Virus record (IMG/VR): IMGVR_UViG_3300025671_000404
Location: 1 to 27,701 of that record
Reading direction: 5' to 3' (one strand)
Length of the DNA stretch: 27,701 nucleotides
Origin: a virus
Under the pieces are notes generated by a model that searched no databases, was not told the DNA's origin, and saw only the letters and a list, made by a program, of their open reading frames with translations. Position 1 is the first letter of the stretch. The number at the start of each line of letters is the position of its first letter. The translations under genes and the position numbers were made by a program. Shown here piece after piece: positions 1 to 6,482 of the stretch.

Positions 1-1569
1 AGGATCATTCTTAGTAAACTCATAAGCTAAACATAGAGCTTCTTTGGTAATAGTTGCAGACAATGACTGAATAGGATAATTCTGACACTTTCTTCGGATC
101 TCATCAGATCTCATAAAAGTTTCTATATAGAATTTCCTATTAGTTATATCATCCATTAATATATACCTATCTTGCAAAGCTTTGTAGTATATACTATCAA
201 AATAAGGAGCTAATTTGTCATACGCTTTGTAGAATAAATCAATATAACTATCAGCCTCTTCTAGAGATACTCCTAAATTCTCAGAAAGAGCATAAGAAGT
301 AGATCCATAAGCTACTGCAAAGTTAACCATTTTACCTATAGGCCTATGTTTATCTCTGTCATAATCTTCTTTAAATATCTTCTTAGCAGTTTCTGCATGA
401 GCATCCTCTGATAGAAGAGTACTAATTAAGTTCTGATCATTAGCTCTATCAGCTAATACACACAACTCTTGTTTAGAATAATCACATACAAGATATCTTG
501 AACTTCCTAATTTCTTAGTATTCCAAGATTTTCTTAATGGACCTACTGTAATATTCTGTAAATTAGGGTTACTACAAGACATCCTACCAGTATTTACTAA
601 CTGATTAAAGTTAGGATGATATCTACCAGTAATAGGATTCTTGTACTTCTCTATAAAATTCTGACCATAAGTGCTAACTGATTTAGCTATCCCTTTATAT
701 TGTAAATATAAATCTACAAAAGGATGATCAGAATACTTTTTGATATTCTTCTCTGCTATAGATAATCCAGTTTTATGGTCTTTTGATTTTATGTCAAAGC
801 CATATGATTGAAACACTGGTATCACTTGCTTAGAAGAATCCCAATTAATGAGACATTCTCTTTCTATAATATCAAAGAATTGATATTTACCATCCTTCCA
901 AAGAAAAGAATTTAATTCTGCACGAATAGAATTCATTTTCTCTAAATTAGAATTGTAAACATCCATCCAATCTTCCTCATTAAGTATCATACCGTTAAGC
1001 TCCATTTCTGCAATAGCTTTAACAGTATTCATCTCTAACTCAAATAACTTCTGCATCCCTTTACCTTCACATCTTTTTAACTGTGAAAGATAAAGTCTGT
1101 TAAGATGTTTGATATCTTCTAATGCATAAGTTATTTGTTCTTCATCCATAATAACAGTATCTATGAAACTCTCTCTAATTGACTTATTCATCTTTATATC
1201 GAATAGTCTTTCTAAGACATCCCCCAAAGAATAAGTAAGCCTCTTAGAAGAATTAGTTAATAGCTTTTCTGCTATCATAGTATCATAGACATTTTCTAAT
1301 CTAATTCCTGTAGCTACATACAGTAATTTATAATCATATTTAATATTATGTCCGATACATAATTTATTAGATAACGCTTCCATGATTTCTACAGAAGGTT
1401 TTCCAAATATTATGTGCTGCTCATCTTCATTACCTATCTGTAAAGAGATGATTTCAGACAAATAAGGATCTAATCCTTCATTAGGATGGAAGTGCCCAAG
1501 ATATTTACCTCTTGCTTCCGTATCCAGGCAGATATAATCTTGCTCATTGATCCACTTTACTAAGTTCAT
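1..1569 (-). CDS. DNA polymerase, family A (PolA-like), with 3'-5' exonuclease; C-terminus cut by the window edge
   Basis: This is the replicative polymerase of the phage, and 523 codons are visible. The N-terminal DEDDy exonuclease has Exo I (D16-T-E18), Exo II (N75-x3-D79 in IGHNIKYD) and Exo III (Y148-x3-D152). The polymerase domain has motif A (CDYSKQEL, D363) and motif B/O-helix (R409, K413, F417, Y421 in RPIGKMVNFAVAYG). Motif C (HDE) must lie left of base 1. The ATG at 1569 is the first possible start, because a TAA codon precedes it directly in frame. It overlaps the end of the 44-residue gene by 26 bases, so the two are probably translated from one mRNA. Family A polymerases are one of the two polymerase types used by crAss-like phages. 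All visible catalytic residues are intact. Family assignment is secure. Confidence 0.95.
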   Translation of the reverse strand, partial: MNLVKWINEQDYICLDTEARGKYLGHFHPNEGLDPYLSEIISLQIGNEDEQHIIFGKPSVEIMEALSNKLCIGHNIKYDYKLLYVATGIRLENVYDTMIAEKLLTNSSKRLTYSLGDVLERLFDIKMNKSIRESFIDTVIMDEEQITYALEDIKHLNRLYLSQLKRCEGKGMQKLFELEMNTVKAIAEMELNGMILNEEDWMDVYNSNLEKMNSIRAELNSFLWKDGKYQFFDIIERECLINWDSSKQVIPVFQSYGFDIKSKDHKTGLSIAEKNIKKYSDHPFVDLYLQYKGIAKSVSTYGQNFIEKYKNPITGRYHPNFNQLVNTGRMSCSNPNLQNITVGPLRKSWNTKKLGSSRYLVCDYSKQELCVLADRANDQNLISTLLSEDAHAETAKKIFKEDYDRDKHRPIGKMVNFAVAYGSTSYALSENLGVSLEEADSYIDLFYKAYDKLAPYFDSIYYKALQDRYILMDDITNRKFYIETFMRSDEIRRKCQNYPIQSLSATITKEALCLAYEFTKNDP

Positions 1570-1678
1570 TTACTTTAATTTTAGAAGATTTCTTATCTCC
1601 TTGTTTCTTAATCTTAGAAGGTACAATTTTTATTATATATTTACCCCCCTTTTCTTGGTAAAATCCTTTATATTTCAT
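1544..1678 (-). CDS. Small basic protein, 44 aa, upstream of DNA polymerase
   Basis: A short ORF from ATG at 1678 to TGA at 1544. The protein is very lysine-rich (KIVPSKIKKQGDKKSSKIK) and has no recognisable domain. It overlaps the polymerase start by 26 bases, which argues for translational coupling. It is the first gene after the terminator at 1690-1718, so a promoter for it and the polymerase may lie in the short AT-rich gap. A basic peptide next to a polymerase could bind nucleic acid, but that is inference from composition only. It could also be a translated leader. Confidence 0.55.
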   Translation of the reverse strand: MKYKGFYQEKGGKYIIKIVPSKIKKQGDKKSSKIKVNELSKVDQ

Positions 1679-1689
1679 AATTATTTTTT

Positions 1690-1718
1690 AAACAAAAAAG
1701 GGAGCAATACAGCTCCCT
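1690..1718 (-). terminator. Rho-independent terminator (minus strand)
   Basis: A 7-bp stem, AGGGAGC (1699-1705) with GCTCCCT (1712-1718) and a 6-nt loop, is followed on the minus strand by a T-rich run (1690-1699, TTTTTTGTTT). It lies 24 bases after the stop of the lipoprotein gene, separating the small-gene operon from the polymerase pair. Confidence 0.85.
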
Positions 1719-1741
1719 CTTGTAAGAATACAATGTTGCGG

Positions 1742-2017
1742 TTACCATGTTACTTGATTAGGGTCGCAATAATCTTCAAATGTATTAGTATAACTTCTTA
1801 AATTAAGATAGTTATTTATACTATACTCAAACTCAAATACCTTAGTATTCTTAGAGCAGTAGTTTTCTACAACTATATACATATTAGGATCATTGCTACT
1901 GAAACTGTACTGTACAATTTCTCCGCAATTACAAGGTTTATTAGGACCTATAATAGAATCATTACTACAAGAAGTAGTAAAAACTAATAAACCTAAAATA
2001 GTTAACAGTTTTCTCAT
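1742..2017 (-). CDS. Small lipoprotein, 91 aa
   Basis: The N-terminus (MRKLLTILGLLVFTTSC) is a classic lipoprotein signal peptide: two basic residues, a hydrophobic core and a lipobox ending in Cys17, so the mature protein should be a lipid-anchored envelope protein. The mature part is about 75 residues with cysteines at CNC, ENYC and EDYC that could form disulfides. No known family is recognised. It starts 2 bases after the stop of the 51-residue gene and is followed by a terminator, so it is the last gene of its operon. Phage lipoproteins often alter the host surface (for example superinfection exclusion) or act in lysis; either is inference. Confidence 0.8.
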   Translation of the reverse strand: MRKLLTILGLLVFTTSCSNDSIIGPNKPCNCGEIVQYSFSSNDPNMYIVVENYCSKNTKVFEFEYSINNYLNLRSYTNTFEDYCDPNQVTW

Positions 2018-2019
2018 TA

Positions 2020-2175
2020 TTAATTATTTATTTGTTCTATTTTGCTGTCGTCGATAATCTCATGAATCATATAAGATTCAGCTATTTCCATAGCTTTCTC
2101 TAATGCTTCATCTTTATCGGCAGCTTCTATACTAGTTAATTTAATACTTCCTGTTAATGTTACATTAAATTTCAT
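2020..2175 (-). CDS. Hypothetical protein, 51 aa
   Basis: A small ORF of 51 codons plus TAA. It fits between the SleB-like gene (5-base gap) and the lipoprotein (2-base gap), exactly as expected for a real gene in a compact operon. It begins with a beta-type segment (MKFNVTLTGSIKLTSIEA) followed by an acidic helix (ADKDEALEKAMEIAESYMIHEIIDD). That is a small alpha/beta layout resembling N- or C-terminal modules of larger phage proteins, but I cannot name a family. Confidence 0.7.
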   Translation of the reverse strand: MKFNVTLTGSIKLTSIEAADKDEALEKAMEIAESYMIHEIIDDSKIEQINN

Positions 2176-2180
2176 AAATT

Positions 2181-2690
2181 TTATCTTTTACAAAAGGTAG
2201 TATTCTGTATAGTGTATACATGTCTACCTTTCATGGAGTTAATAAAATCTTTATCCGTAGCCGCTGTAGTATAATAATACAATACATCGGTAGGATAGTA
2301 TAATCCATTTTCATATAAGAGCAAAGCATTCTTTGCTGCATTAATATAATAATTTTCTGGAGCTTTGTTGAAATTCTCAGTCTCAACGCCGTCAAATTGT
2401 ACTTTACGGGTTCCAGCTCCTTCAAATATAACACCCTCGAGAGTATTAGGATGTCTTTTGTCATAAATGCGATTTAATACTACTGTGGCCACGGAGTCAG
2501 CCATTTCGTTTGCATAAGCTTCTGATTTGAGAAGTCTAGCTAATAAGAAAACATCTTCATAAGAAGGCTGCTTCATTAGACTCTCAACATCATAATTATA
2601 ATTTTGTTCTGCTACCTTTACCTCTTGAGGAGTGATAGGAACTAAATATAATGCCACTGCTATTAGAGCGGCTGATACAAATGATTTCAT
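2181..2690 (-). CDS. SleB-like cell wall hydrolase (Hydrolase_2 type), secreted
   Basis: A 169-residue protein with an N-terminal hydrophobic export signal (about residues 3-20), then a short linker and a domain with the SleB/CwlJ pattern: LLARLLKSEAYANEMADSV (candidate catalytic E57), VATVVLNRI (68-75), a Gly-Val step and QFDG (98-101), and a C-terminal RHVYTIQNTTFC strand. Members of this family are peptidoglycan lytic transglycosylases or amidases. The signal peptide implies action in the periplasm. It sits in the minus-strand accessory operon, away from the plus-strand amidase at 13318, so the phage carries two wall-cutting enzymes on opposite transcription units. Family assignment is fairly secure; the exact bond cut is not known. 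Confidence 0.8.
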   Translation of the reverse strand: MKSFVSAALIAVALYLVPITPQEVKVAEQNYNYDVESLMKQPSYEDVFLLARLLKSEAYANEMADSVATVVLNRIYDKRHPNTLEGVIFEGAGTRKVQFDGVETENFNKAPENYYINAAKNALLLYENGLYYPTDVLYYYTTAATDKDFINSMKGRHVYTIQNTTFCKR

Positions 2691-2704
2691 ATTCTAAAGT
2701 TTAG

Positions 2705-2917
2705 TTATAAAATGCGGGCTTTCCTTGCCCATAACCTCTCTTTCTTCATAAGATGAGGATTTTTATGCCTAAGAAATTCATAAGGTACTACTTTCGTAAA
2801 AGGTGCATCAAATAAATTCCTACCAGCCTGGTTATAGGTATATTTTAAACCGTCCTTAGTGTAGGATACGTTTAAAATCTCCTTTGTTTTCTGGTTTCGT
2901 AACGCTACTAGTTGCAT
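2705..2917 (-). CDS. Hypothetical protein, 70 aa
   Basis: A small ORF, basic at its C-terminus (HKNPHLMKKERLWARKARIL). It overlaps the end of the DUF4365-like gene by 62 bases; no internal Met before residue 56 offers a shorter start, so the overlap is real if the gene is. It lies 14 bases before the SleB-like gene in the same operon. No family is recognised. Confidence 0.6.
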   Translation of the reverse strand: MQLVALRNQKTKEILNVSYTKDGLKYTYNQAGRNLFDAPFTKVVPYEFLRHKNPHLMKKERLWARKARIL

Positions 2918-3287
2918 ATACTCTAATTGTTTTATTGTTATTTAATAAGATTTCTCTGGATCTGATTACATCTACTGTTCTATCTTCTATATTTACTAGA
3001 TAGATATAAACATCTAAAGGTAAACTATTCCAGAATCTGATAATATCTGTGCTTAGTTGGACCCATCTCTTTCCAGGTACAGCAGTACCTTTTAATTGAG
3101 CTAAGCACATTCTAGGTATAACTTGACCATCTCTATATTCAGTTAAGAAATAGTCAATACCGAAATAATCCTGATTAAGTTCGTTGATAATAAAGTTACT
3201 ACTAACAGCTTCACTGAATAGAATTTTAGAATAAGCTTCTATCTGTGCAGCGTTTACGAACTTAGGATTAACCTGGACATTTTTCAT
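2856..3287 (-). CDS. DUF4365-like protein (PD-(D/E)XK nuclease-fold candidate)
   Basis: A 143-residue protein with the layout of DUF4365 domains: an N-terminal helix (AQIEAYSKILFSEAVSSN), then NQDYFGIDYFLTEY with a conserved Asp after Gly-Ile, then MCLAQLKGT, the Q-x-K strand seen in restriction-endonuclease folds, then IIRFWNSLPLDVYIYLVNIEDRTVDVI, which matches the family's 'W...lPv.lvl.d' segment. D and K/Q positions compatible with a metal-dependent nuclease are therefore present. DUF4365 domains are usually found in defence or mobile-element proteins; here the gene lies in a phage accessory operon, overlapping both neighbours. Whether it cuts DNA is not shown by sequence. Confidence 0.65.
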   Translation of the reverse strand: MKNVQVNPKFVNAAQIEAYSKILFSEAVSSNFIINELNQDYFGIDYFLTEYRDGQVIPRMCLAQLKGTAVPGKRWVQLSTDIIRFWNSLPLDVYIYLVNIEDRTVDVIRSREILLNNNKTIRVYATSSVTKPENKGDFKRILH

Positions 3288-3756
3288 AAGTCCTTCTTTT
3301 TAAGAATTTATTTGAGTCGTCATAATAAACTTCTCCATCCTCATCCTCCCATGTATTATAGGATTTAAGGTAACTAGGATCATTAGTCATAACAATCGCA
3401 TCTCTTAATATAAGGACCTTTCCAGGCTTTATTCTAATATAACCATTGTTAATGCTATAAAAGCCATTATCCATTTTGGTTATATTTTTAATTTTTAACA
3501 TATTATACTCAGTGTCACTAATAGAAACACTGTTAGTCCCTGTAGTATAATTGTACTGATTAGGGTCTACGTATAATATGTGATCTTTGTTACTAATTGT
3601 GCTAGGAATTTTATATCCAGTAAACTCAGGATAATACACTCCTGCACAGTCATTAATATCTGTCATATATGTAACTGGCCCTTTACTTTTAATAAAAAAA
3701 AGAGAAGTTAATAATAATATTACAGATATATAAACTATGTCTTTCATTTTATTCAT
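3268..3756 (-). CDS. Membrane-anchored hypothetical protein, 162 aa
   Basis: One N-terminal hydrophobic segment (IVYISVILLLTSLFFI, residues 7-22), with no lipobox, is followed by an extracytoplasmic-type domain rich in Asn, Tyr and Asp. It is either a signal anchor or a cleaved signal peptide. The gene overlaps the next by 20 bases and the previous one by 8, so it is part of the tight minus-strand operon. No family is recognised. An envelope-located accessory role is an inference from topology. Confidence 0.7.
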   Translation of the reverse strand: MNKMKDIVYISVILLLTSLFFIKSKGPVTYMTDINDCAGVYYPEFTGYKIPSTISNKDHILYVDPNQYNYTTGTNSVSISDTEYNMLKIKNITKMDNGFYSINNGYIRIKPGKVLILRDAIVMTNDPSYLKSYNTWEDEDGEVYYDDSNKFLKRRTYEKCPG

Positions 3757-3946
3757 TTAAATAGTTTTTAATTCTCCTAACCCATATTTGTTTGGAAAAG
3801 TTCTTCCAGTCTTCTCCGACTATGGTAATAAACTCAGAAGTAGTAAGAGCAAATCTTTCTTTTACTTCTCTTCTGTCTCTAAATTTCTGTTCATTCTTAT
3901 TATATATTTCAAAAGCAGAAGGAACATGTAATATATTTAATGGCAT
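3749..3946 (-). CDS. Hypothetical protein, 65 aa, first gene of the operon
   Basis: A small basic, helical protein (KNEQKFRDRREVKERFALTTSEFITIVGEDWKNFSKQIWVRRIKNYLNE) without a recognisable domain. It overlaps the membrane protein by 8 bases. It is the first gene after the tandem hairpin region 3976-4166, so the promoter of this operon or read-through from upstream must pass through that structure. Confidence 0.6.
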   Translation of the reverse strand: MPLNILHVPSAFEIYNKNEQKFRDRREVKERFALTTSEFITIVGEDWKNFSKQIWVRRIKNYLNE

Positions 3947-3975
3947 AATAATGGTTTAATAATCCCTGAATTTAC

Positions 3976-4050
3976 AGGGGTAAAAAAATAGGGAGCATTA
4001 GGGGTATAAAATAGTAAATAATACTAAATTAATGATTCCTAATGCTCCCT
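3976..4050 (-). terminator. Large terminator-like hairpin, copy 1
   Basis: A 13-bp perfect stem (3990-4002 with 4038-4050) encloses a 35-nt AT-rich loop that has its own 5-bp stem (TAGTA 4012-4016 with TACTA 4022-4026). On the minus strand the stem is followed by TATTTTTTTACCCCT (3976-3990), a 15-base sequence repeated exactly at 4066-4080. A strong stem followed by a T tract suits transcription termination of the block to the right. Confidence 0.7.
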
Positions 4051-4065
4051 TGGAGACATGGTAAT

Positions 4066-4166
4066 AGGGGTAAAAAAATAAGGGGTAACTAGATAGTTAT
4101 TATAGAATGCTGGACTGTCTTTAGTCCCTACCTGATTCTAAATAATATACTCTCTAATTACCCCTT
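4066..4166 (-). terminator. Large terminator-like hairpin, copy 2
   Basis: The outer 9-bp stem AAGGGGTAA (4080-4088) with TTACCCCTT (4158-4166) closes an 87-nt arm. Further in, TATTATAGAAT near 4100 can pair imperfectly with ATTCTAAATAATA near 4135, and at the tip GGACT pairs with AGTCC around a 6-nt loop. The arm is followed on the minus strand by the same TATTTTTTTACCCCT tract as copy 1. It begins just 8 bases after the stop of the 235-aa gene. Confidence 0.65.
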
Positions 4167-4174
4167 GGGTATTA

Positions 4175-4882
4175 TTAAGATTTAAAAGCCGCTACAGCAG
4201 CTTTTAATTGTTTAGACTGTCTGTTAGACAATCCTGAGAAACGATCAGCCCCATTAAAATGGGATTTGATGCTTTTCTCGATTTGATACGGCAACTTTAA
4301 GTTACCAAGAAACTCCTGCATAGAGGACACTGCCTCTTTAGCAGATCCAAAATCCTTCACTGCAGGAAAGATTTTAAGACTTTTCTCTCCAGTGAGACTG
4401 GAGAAGTAAAAAAGTTTCACATGATTCTTGTCCTCCTGATGGAAGGCAAAGTCAGTAAAGACTGATCCCGGTTCTAAGGCCAGGATGTCTACTTCCTGCT
4501 TACGAATCCCTCTATCGAAGAACTCGAATGCTTCAAAAGAAGCCACAGACAAAGGTAATACCTTACTATCATAGAAACGCTTGTAGCTAGCAAAGCTAGC
4601 TATGTTTCTACGCATGATCTCGGAATCACCAGTGACCCCTAAAGGGCCGTTGGAATCCTCCGTTAAAACAACCCGTCTACCCTTTAGGGTTTTCGGGATG
4701 AAATTTAGTGCCAATCCCTCATGGCTTACGCCGAGGGATTTTAATCTTTTCCCACTCTTCTTTTTAGTGGCTGTGGTAGCCACTTTTGATAAATCAATTA
4801 CTCTTTTAGGTCCTTTGTTTGACTCTAAAATTTCTGCAGTCAACTCTACTGCAGTTGGGTTTGGACTTAAATTTTTATTCAT
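4175..4882 (-). CDS. Hypothetical protein, 235 aa
   Basis: No family is recognised. The N-terminal 60 residues are basic and low in structure (VATTATKKKSGKRLKS); the rest is a mixed alpha/beta sequence ending in a basic helical tail (SGLSNRQSKQLKAAVAAFKS). It has no signal peptide or membrane segment. The DNA is clearly less AT-rich than genes on either side of the block and is full of perfect inverted repeats inside the reading frame, for example 8 bp at 4386-4404, a 7+8 bp nested stem at 4572-4610, 7 bp at 4766-4784 and 7 bp at 4834-4854. The gene is followed by the tandem hairpins at 3976-4166. The basic N-terminus could bind nucleic acid (inference). Confidence 0.75.
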   Translation of the reverse strand: MNKNLSPNPTAVELTAEILESNKGPKRVIDLSKVATTATKKKSGKRLKSLGVSHEGLALNFIPKTLKGRRVVLTEDSNGPLGVTGDSEIMRRNIASFASYKRFYDSKVLPLSVASFEAFEFFDRGIRKQEVDILALEPGSVFTDFAFHQEDKNHVKLFYFSSLTGEKSLKIFPAVKDFGSAKEAVSSMQEFLGNLKLPYQIEKSIKSHFNGADRFSGLSNRQSKQLKAAVAAFKS

Positions 4883-5078
4883 GTCTTACATACCCACCAC
4901 TACCCGGAGGATTTCCCGGAGGTTTAGTTTAAAAAAATTAGCACCGTATCAAATGACTTAGGTCTAGCTGGCAACTCCTCATGCTTTTCTTCCTCTCGAA
5001 TACCGTTTCAAGGTAGCATGCCATACTTTTCAGTATGGTTCTAATTTATTAATCGCTAGTAGGTTTCAGCGATGTGAA
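4883..5078 (-). other. Non-coding leader with hairpins
   Basis: I see no ORF longer than about 15 codons. It holds two direct copies of CCCGGAGG near 4903-4921, a 7-bp hairpin CCATACT/AGTATGG (5021-5027/5032-5038) whose minus-strand loop reads GAAA (a GNRA-type loop), and a 6-bp hairpin ATCGCT/AGCGAT (5052-5057/5068-5073). Its position makes it both the trailer of the 100-aa gene and the leader of the 235-aa gene. Confidence 0.5.
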
Positions 5079-5381
5079 TTATGTTCTAGTTAATTCAACA
5101 CTAACTTCTTCCGAATAGCTAATATTGGCATGCAGAAGAAGAAATTTTCGCCTCCATACCCTAGGAATCCTAGAGATAAAGACCGTTTGATATATGGTTT
5201 TACTCATGAAGGACTCTAGTCCCTTCATGTGTAAGTTTCTTTTTACTGATATATATGGCATCTCTGCCGGTACATCGGTAAAAAGAACTTCAGTACGTGG
5301 CTCTATTTTTTTCAGGTCAGCCACTAACCTGTTTTTGTAGCAAGATTTGCATCCTGCTACAGTAATTTCAAACTTTCGCAT
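5079..5381 (-). CDS. Hypothetical protein, 100 aa
   Basis: The N-terminus (MRKFEITVAGCKSCYKNRLVADLKKI) has a C-x2-C pair, resembling the small redox or zinc motif of thioredoxin-like or heavy-metal-binding folds, but no second pair completes a zinc site. The rest is basic. The reading frame contains several hairpins: 8 bp CATGAAGG/CCTTCATG at 5205-5229, CTAGG-aat-CCTAG at 5161-5173, and 7 bp TGTAGCA/TGCTACA at 5336-5361. A 10-bp hairpin stands in its leader (5397-5436). Function unknown. Confidence 0.65.
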   Translation of the reverse strand: MRKFEITVAGCKSCYKNRLVADLKKIEPRTEVLFTDVPAEMPYISVKRNLHMKGLESFMSKTIYQTVFISRIPRVWRRKFLLLHANISYSEEVSVELTRT

Positions 5382-5396
5382 TTCTTTTTTAGATTG

Positions 5397-5436
5397 CCCA
5401 TAAAACTTATAGAATAAATCCTACAGGTTTTATGGG
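5397..5436 (-). promoter_or_regulatory. 10-bp leader hairpin upstream of the 100-aa gene
   Basis: CCCATAAAAC (5397-5406) pairs perfectly with GTTTTATGGG (5427-5436) around a 20-nt loop. It ends 15 bases before the start codon at 5381 and overlaps the gap after the 79-aa gene. It has no T tract on either side, so a leader or processing structure is more likely than a terminator. The segment ACAGGTTTTAT is shared with the hairpin region at 5905-5929. Confidence 0.5.
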
Positions 5437-5446
5437 AATTAATAAA

Positions 5447-5686
5447 TTAATCAAAGAATTTACCAACCGTAATGTTCGTAAATTTACTCTGGACTCCCTC
5501 CGACTGGAGTTCGTCTTTATCGGCCACTGCCTTCTTGCGAAGATGGTGACCTTTTCCAGCGGTGCAGTACGAGCATCTGCATCCGATTTTATCTTCTTTT
5601 CTCCAGCGCTGCCCGTATTTGCGCTGGTTTGCTCCTTTAGAGTCAAAGGCTGTTACCCCTTTGACTCTTCTTATTGTTTTTCCCAT
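5447..5686 (-). CDS. Hypothetical protein with CxCxxC...HH cluster, 79 aa
   Basis: A basic protein with the segment KIGCRCSYCTAGKGHHLRKK, where three Cys and two His are close together and could bind a metal. It overlaps the upstream gene end (5671) by 16 bases, as coupled genes do. The alternative minus frame 5407-5646 covers nearly the same DNA but has no such motif and no natural junction with its neighbour, so this frame is preferred. Internal hairpins: 7 bp CCAGCGC/GCGCTGG (5603-5627) and 11 bp AGAGTCAAAGG/CCTTTGACTCT (5639-5668). Function unknown. Confidence 0.6.
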   Translation of the reverse strand: MGKTIRRVKGVTAFDSKGANQRKYGQRWRKEDKIGCRCSYCTAGKGHHLRKKAVADKDELQSEGVQSKFTNITVGKFFD

Positions 5687-5883
5687 TGTTCTATTTTTCG
5701 GAATACTTCACGAAGTGTGAAGGCGACTCCGTTGAAAAATACTTCATCATCCTCTTCAGAGGAGATGGTAATCTTATAGGACTCTTTGTAAGAGCCCTTT
5801 GACTTCTCCACTTTGTAGACGATGCCATCTCTGATAGCAATCATCCTTGCGGGTGTGTGGAACACCCATTTTAAAGCCGGCAT
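5671..5883 (-). CDS. Hypothetical protein, 70 aa
   Basis: A small protein (MPALKWVFHTPARMIAIRDG...) whose middle reads like a short beta-sheet (GIVYKVEKSKGSYKESYKITISS), followed by an acidic turn (EEDDEVFFNG) and a C-terminal helix (LREVFRKIEQWEKQ). No known family. It is coupled to the 79-aa gene by a 16-base overlap and preceded by the 10-bp hairpin at 5905-5929. In-frame hairpins include CTTCAC/GTGAAG (5706-5722) and GGGTGT/ACACCC (5851-5867). Confidence 0.65.
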   Translation of the reverse strand: MPALKWVFHTPARMIAIRDGIVYKVEKSKGSYKESYKITISSEEDDEVFFNGVAFTLREVFRKIEQWEKQ

Positions 5884-5904
5884 AGTCAGCCTTTTAAATA
5901 TAAA

Positions 5905-5929
5905 ACCTGTAAAACATAATTTTACAGGT
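5905..5929 (-). promoter_or_regulatory. 10-bp leader hairpin upstream of the 70-aa gene
   Basis: ACCTGTAAAA (5905-5914) and TTTTACAGGT (5920-5929) form a perfect 10-bp stem with a 5-nt loop. Flanking bases (ATATAA/TTATAT, TTTAAAT/ATTTAAA) extend it imperfectly. It lies 21 bases upstream of the start codon at 5883. There is no T tract after it on the minus strand. Confidence 0.5.
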
Positions 5930-5975
5930 CTTATATCATTTAAATAAAATTTCCTAAAATACGATTCTTGTATAG

Positions 5976-6007
5976 AAGAAAGTAGCCGAATCGAAAACTA
6001 CTTTCTT
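5976..6007 (-). terminator. 10-bp trailer hairpin after the 135-aa lipoprotein gene
   Basis: AAGAAAGTAG (5976-5985) pairs with CTACTTTCTT (5998-6007) around a 12-nt loop, 6 bases after the stop codon at 6014. The following minus-strand sequence (CTATACAAG) has no clear T run, so it could be a stability or processing hairpin rather than a true terminator. Confidence 0.5.
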
Positions 6008-6013
6008 TTCCAC

Positions 6014-6421
6014 CTATTTACGGATAAATCCTAGGTGAACGTTTTTATTAAAATCTGTTCCTCCATGTTCCCATTTCCAAACGGCCACATTATCGTGGCC
6101 TATATCCCAGTAGTCGTAGATATGCTGTAGCATACCCATCGCATCATACTGCATCCCTGGAGACACACAGAAAATTTCAAAACTGCGGAAACGGTCGCAG
6201 TCTATGAACATAATTTCAATACATCCCTCAAAAATTAGAGAAGTGTCTTGTAAAATTATCAGCCCACCGTCTGGCTGATAATAGTAATTCTCGGGAACAT
6301 CGTCCCAAGATAAGTTAAACGGGTCATGTTGATTAACCGGTCTGTATGTGATCGGCTCTATCTCTTTCATACTGCAACTTATAGCTGCTAAAGAGAGAAA
6401 TAATAAAATGAAATATCTCAT
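6014..6421 (-). CDS. Lipoprotein, 135 aa
   Basis: MRYFILLFLSLAAISC is a clear lipoprotein signal peptide with the lipobox A-I-S-C16, followed by S-M-K-E. An acidic or charged residue right after the Cys is typical of Bacteroidetes surface-exported lipoproteins. The mature domain is acidic and rich in aromatic residues (FNLSWDDVPENYYYQ, WDIGHDNVAVWKWEHGG), without a known family. It is the second lipoprotein in the window. A 10-bp hairpin lies inside the gene (6255-6282). The leader carries a possible pseudoknot (6431-6464). A role at the host surface is inferred from the signal only. Confidence 0.8.
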   Translation of the reverse strand: MRYFILLFLSLAAISCSMKEIEPITYRPVNQHDPFNLSWDDVPENYYYQPDGGLIILQDTSLIFEGCIEIMFIDCDRFRSFEIFCVSPGMQYDAMGMLQHIYDYWDIGHDNVAVWKWEHGGTDFNKNVHLGFIRK

Positions 6422-6430
6422 TTTTCTTAG

Positions 6431-6464
6431 ACCTATCTTTTGCTATGCACGGGTTAGGTTTCCC
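6431..6464 (-). promoter_or_regulatory. Possible leader pseudoknot of the 135-aa lipoprotein gene
   Basis: On the minus strand: GGG (6464-6462), AA, ACCTA (6459-6455), A, CCC (6453-6451), a 15-nt loop, and TAGGT (6435-6431). GGG can pair with CCC and ACCTA with TAGGT, giving the same crossed order as the three conserved pseudoknots. The linkers differ, loop 3 is longer, and the spacing to the start codon is only 9 nt. Treat it as a possible relative. Confidence 0.35.
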
Positions 6465-6482
6465 TTTTTTGTTTAAAAATAG

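Noticed and set aside
1547-1801. Plus-strand ORF of 84 codons at the polymerase start
   Set aside because: It is antisense to the polymerase and lipoprotein ends and runs through a clear minus-strand terminator.
3976-4166. CRISPR array or tandem-repeat locus
   Set aside because: There are only two copies of a 15-base sequence and the spacers are themselves large hairpins, so terminator-like modules fit better.
4602-4961. Plus-strand ORF antisense to the 235-aa gene
   Set aside because: It covers the complement of a longer minus-strand gene that fits the block's orientation; no independent support.
5407-5646. Alternative minus-strand ORF, 79 codons
   Set aside because: It overlaps almost all of the 5447-5686 frame, which has the better junction with its upstream neighbour and a coherent Cys/His cluster.
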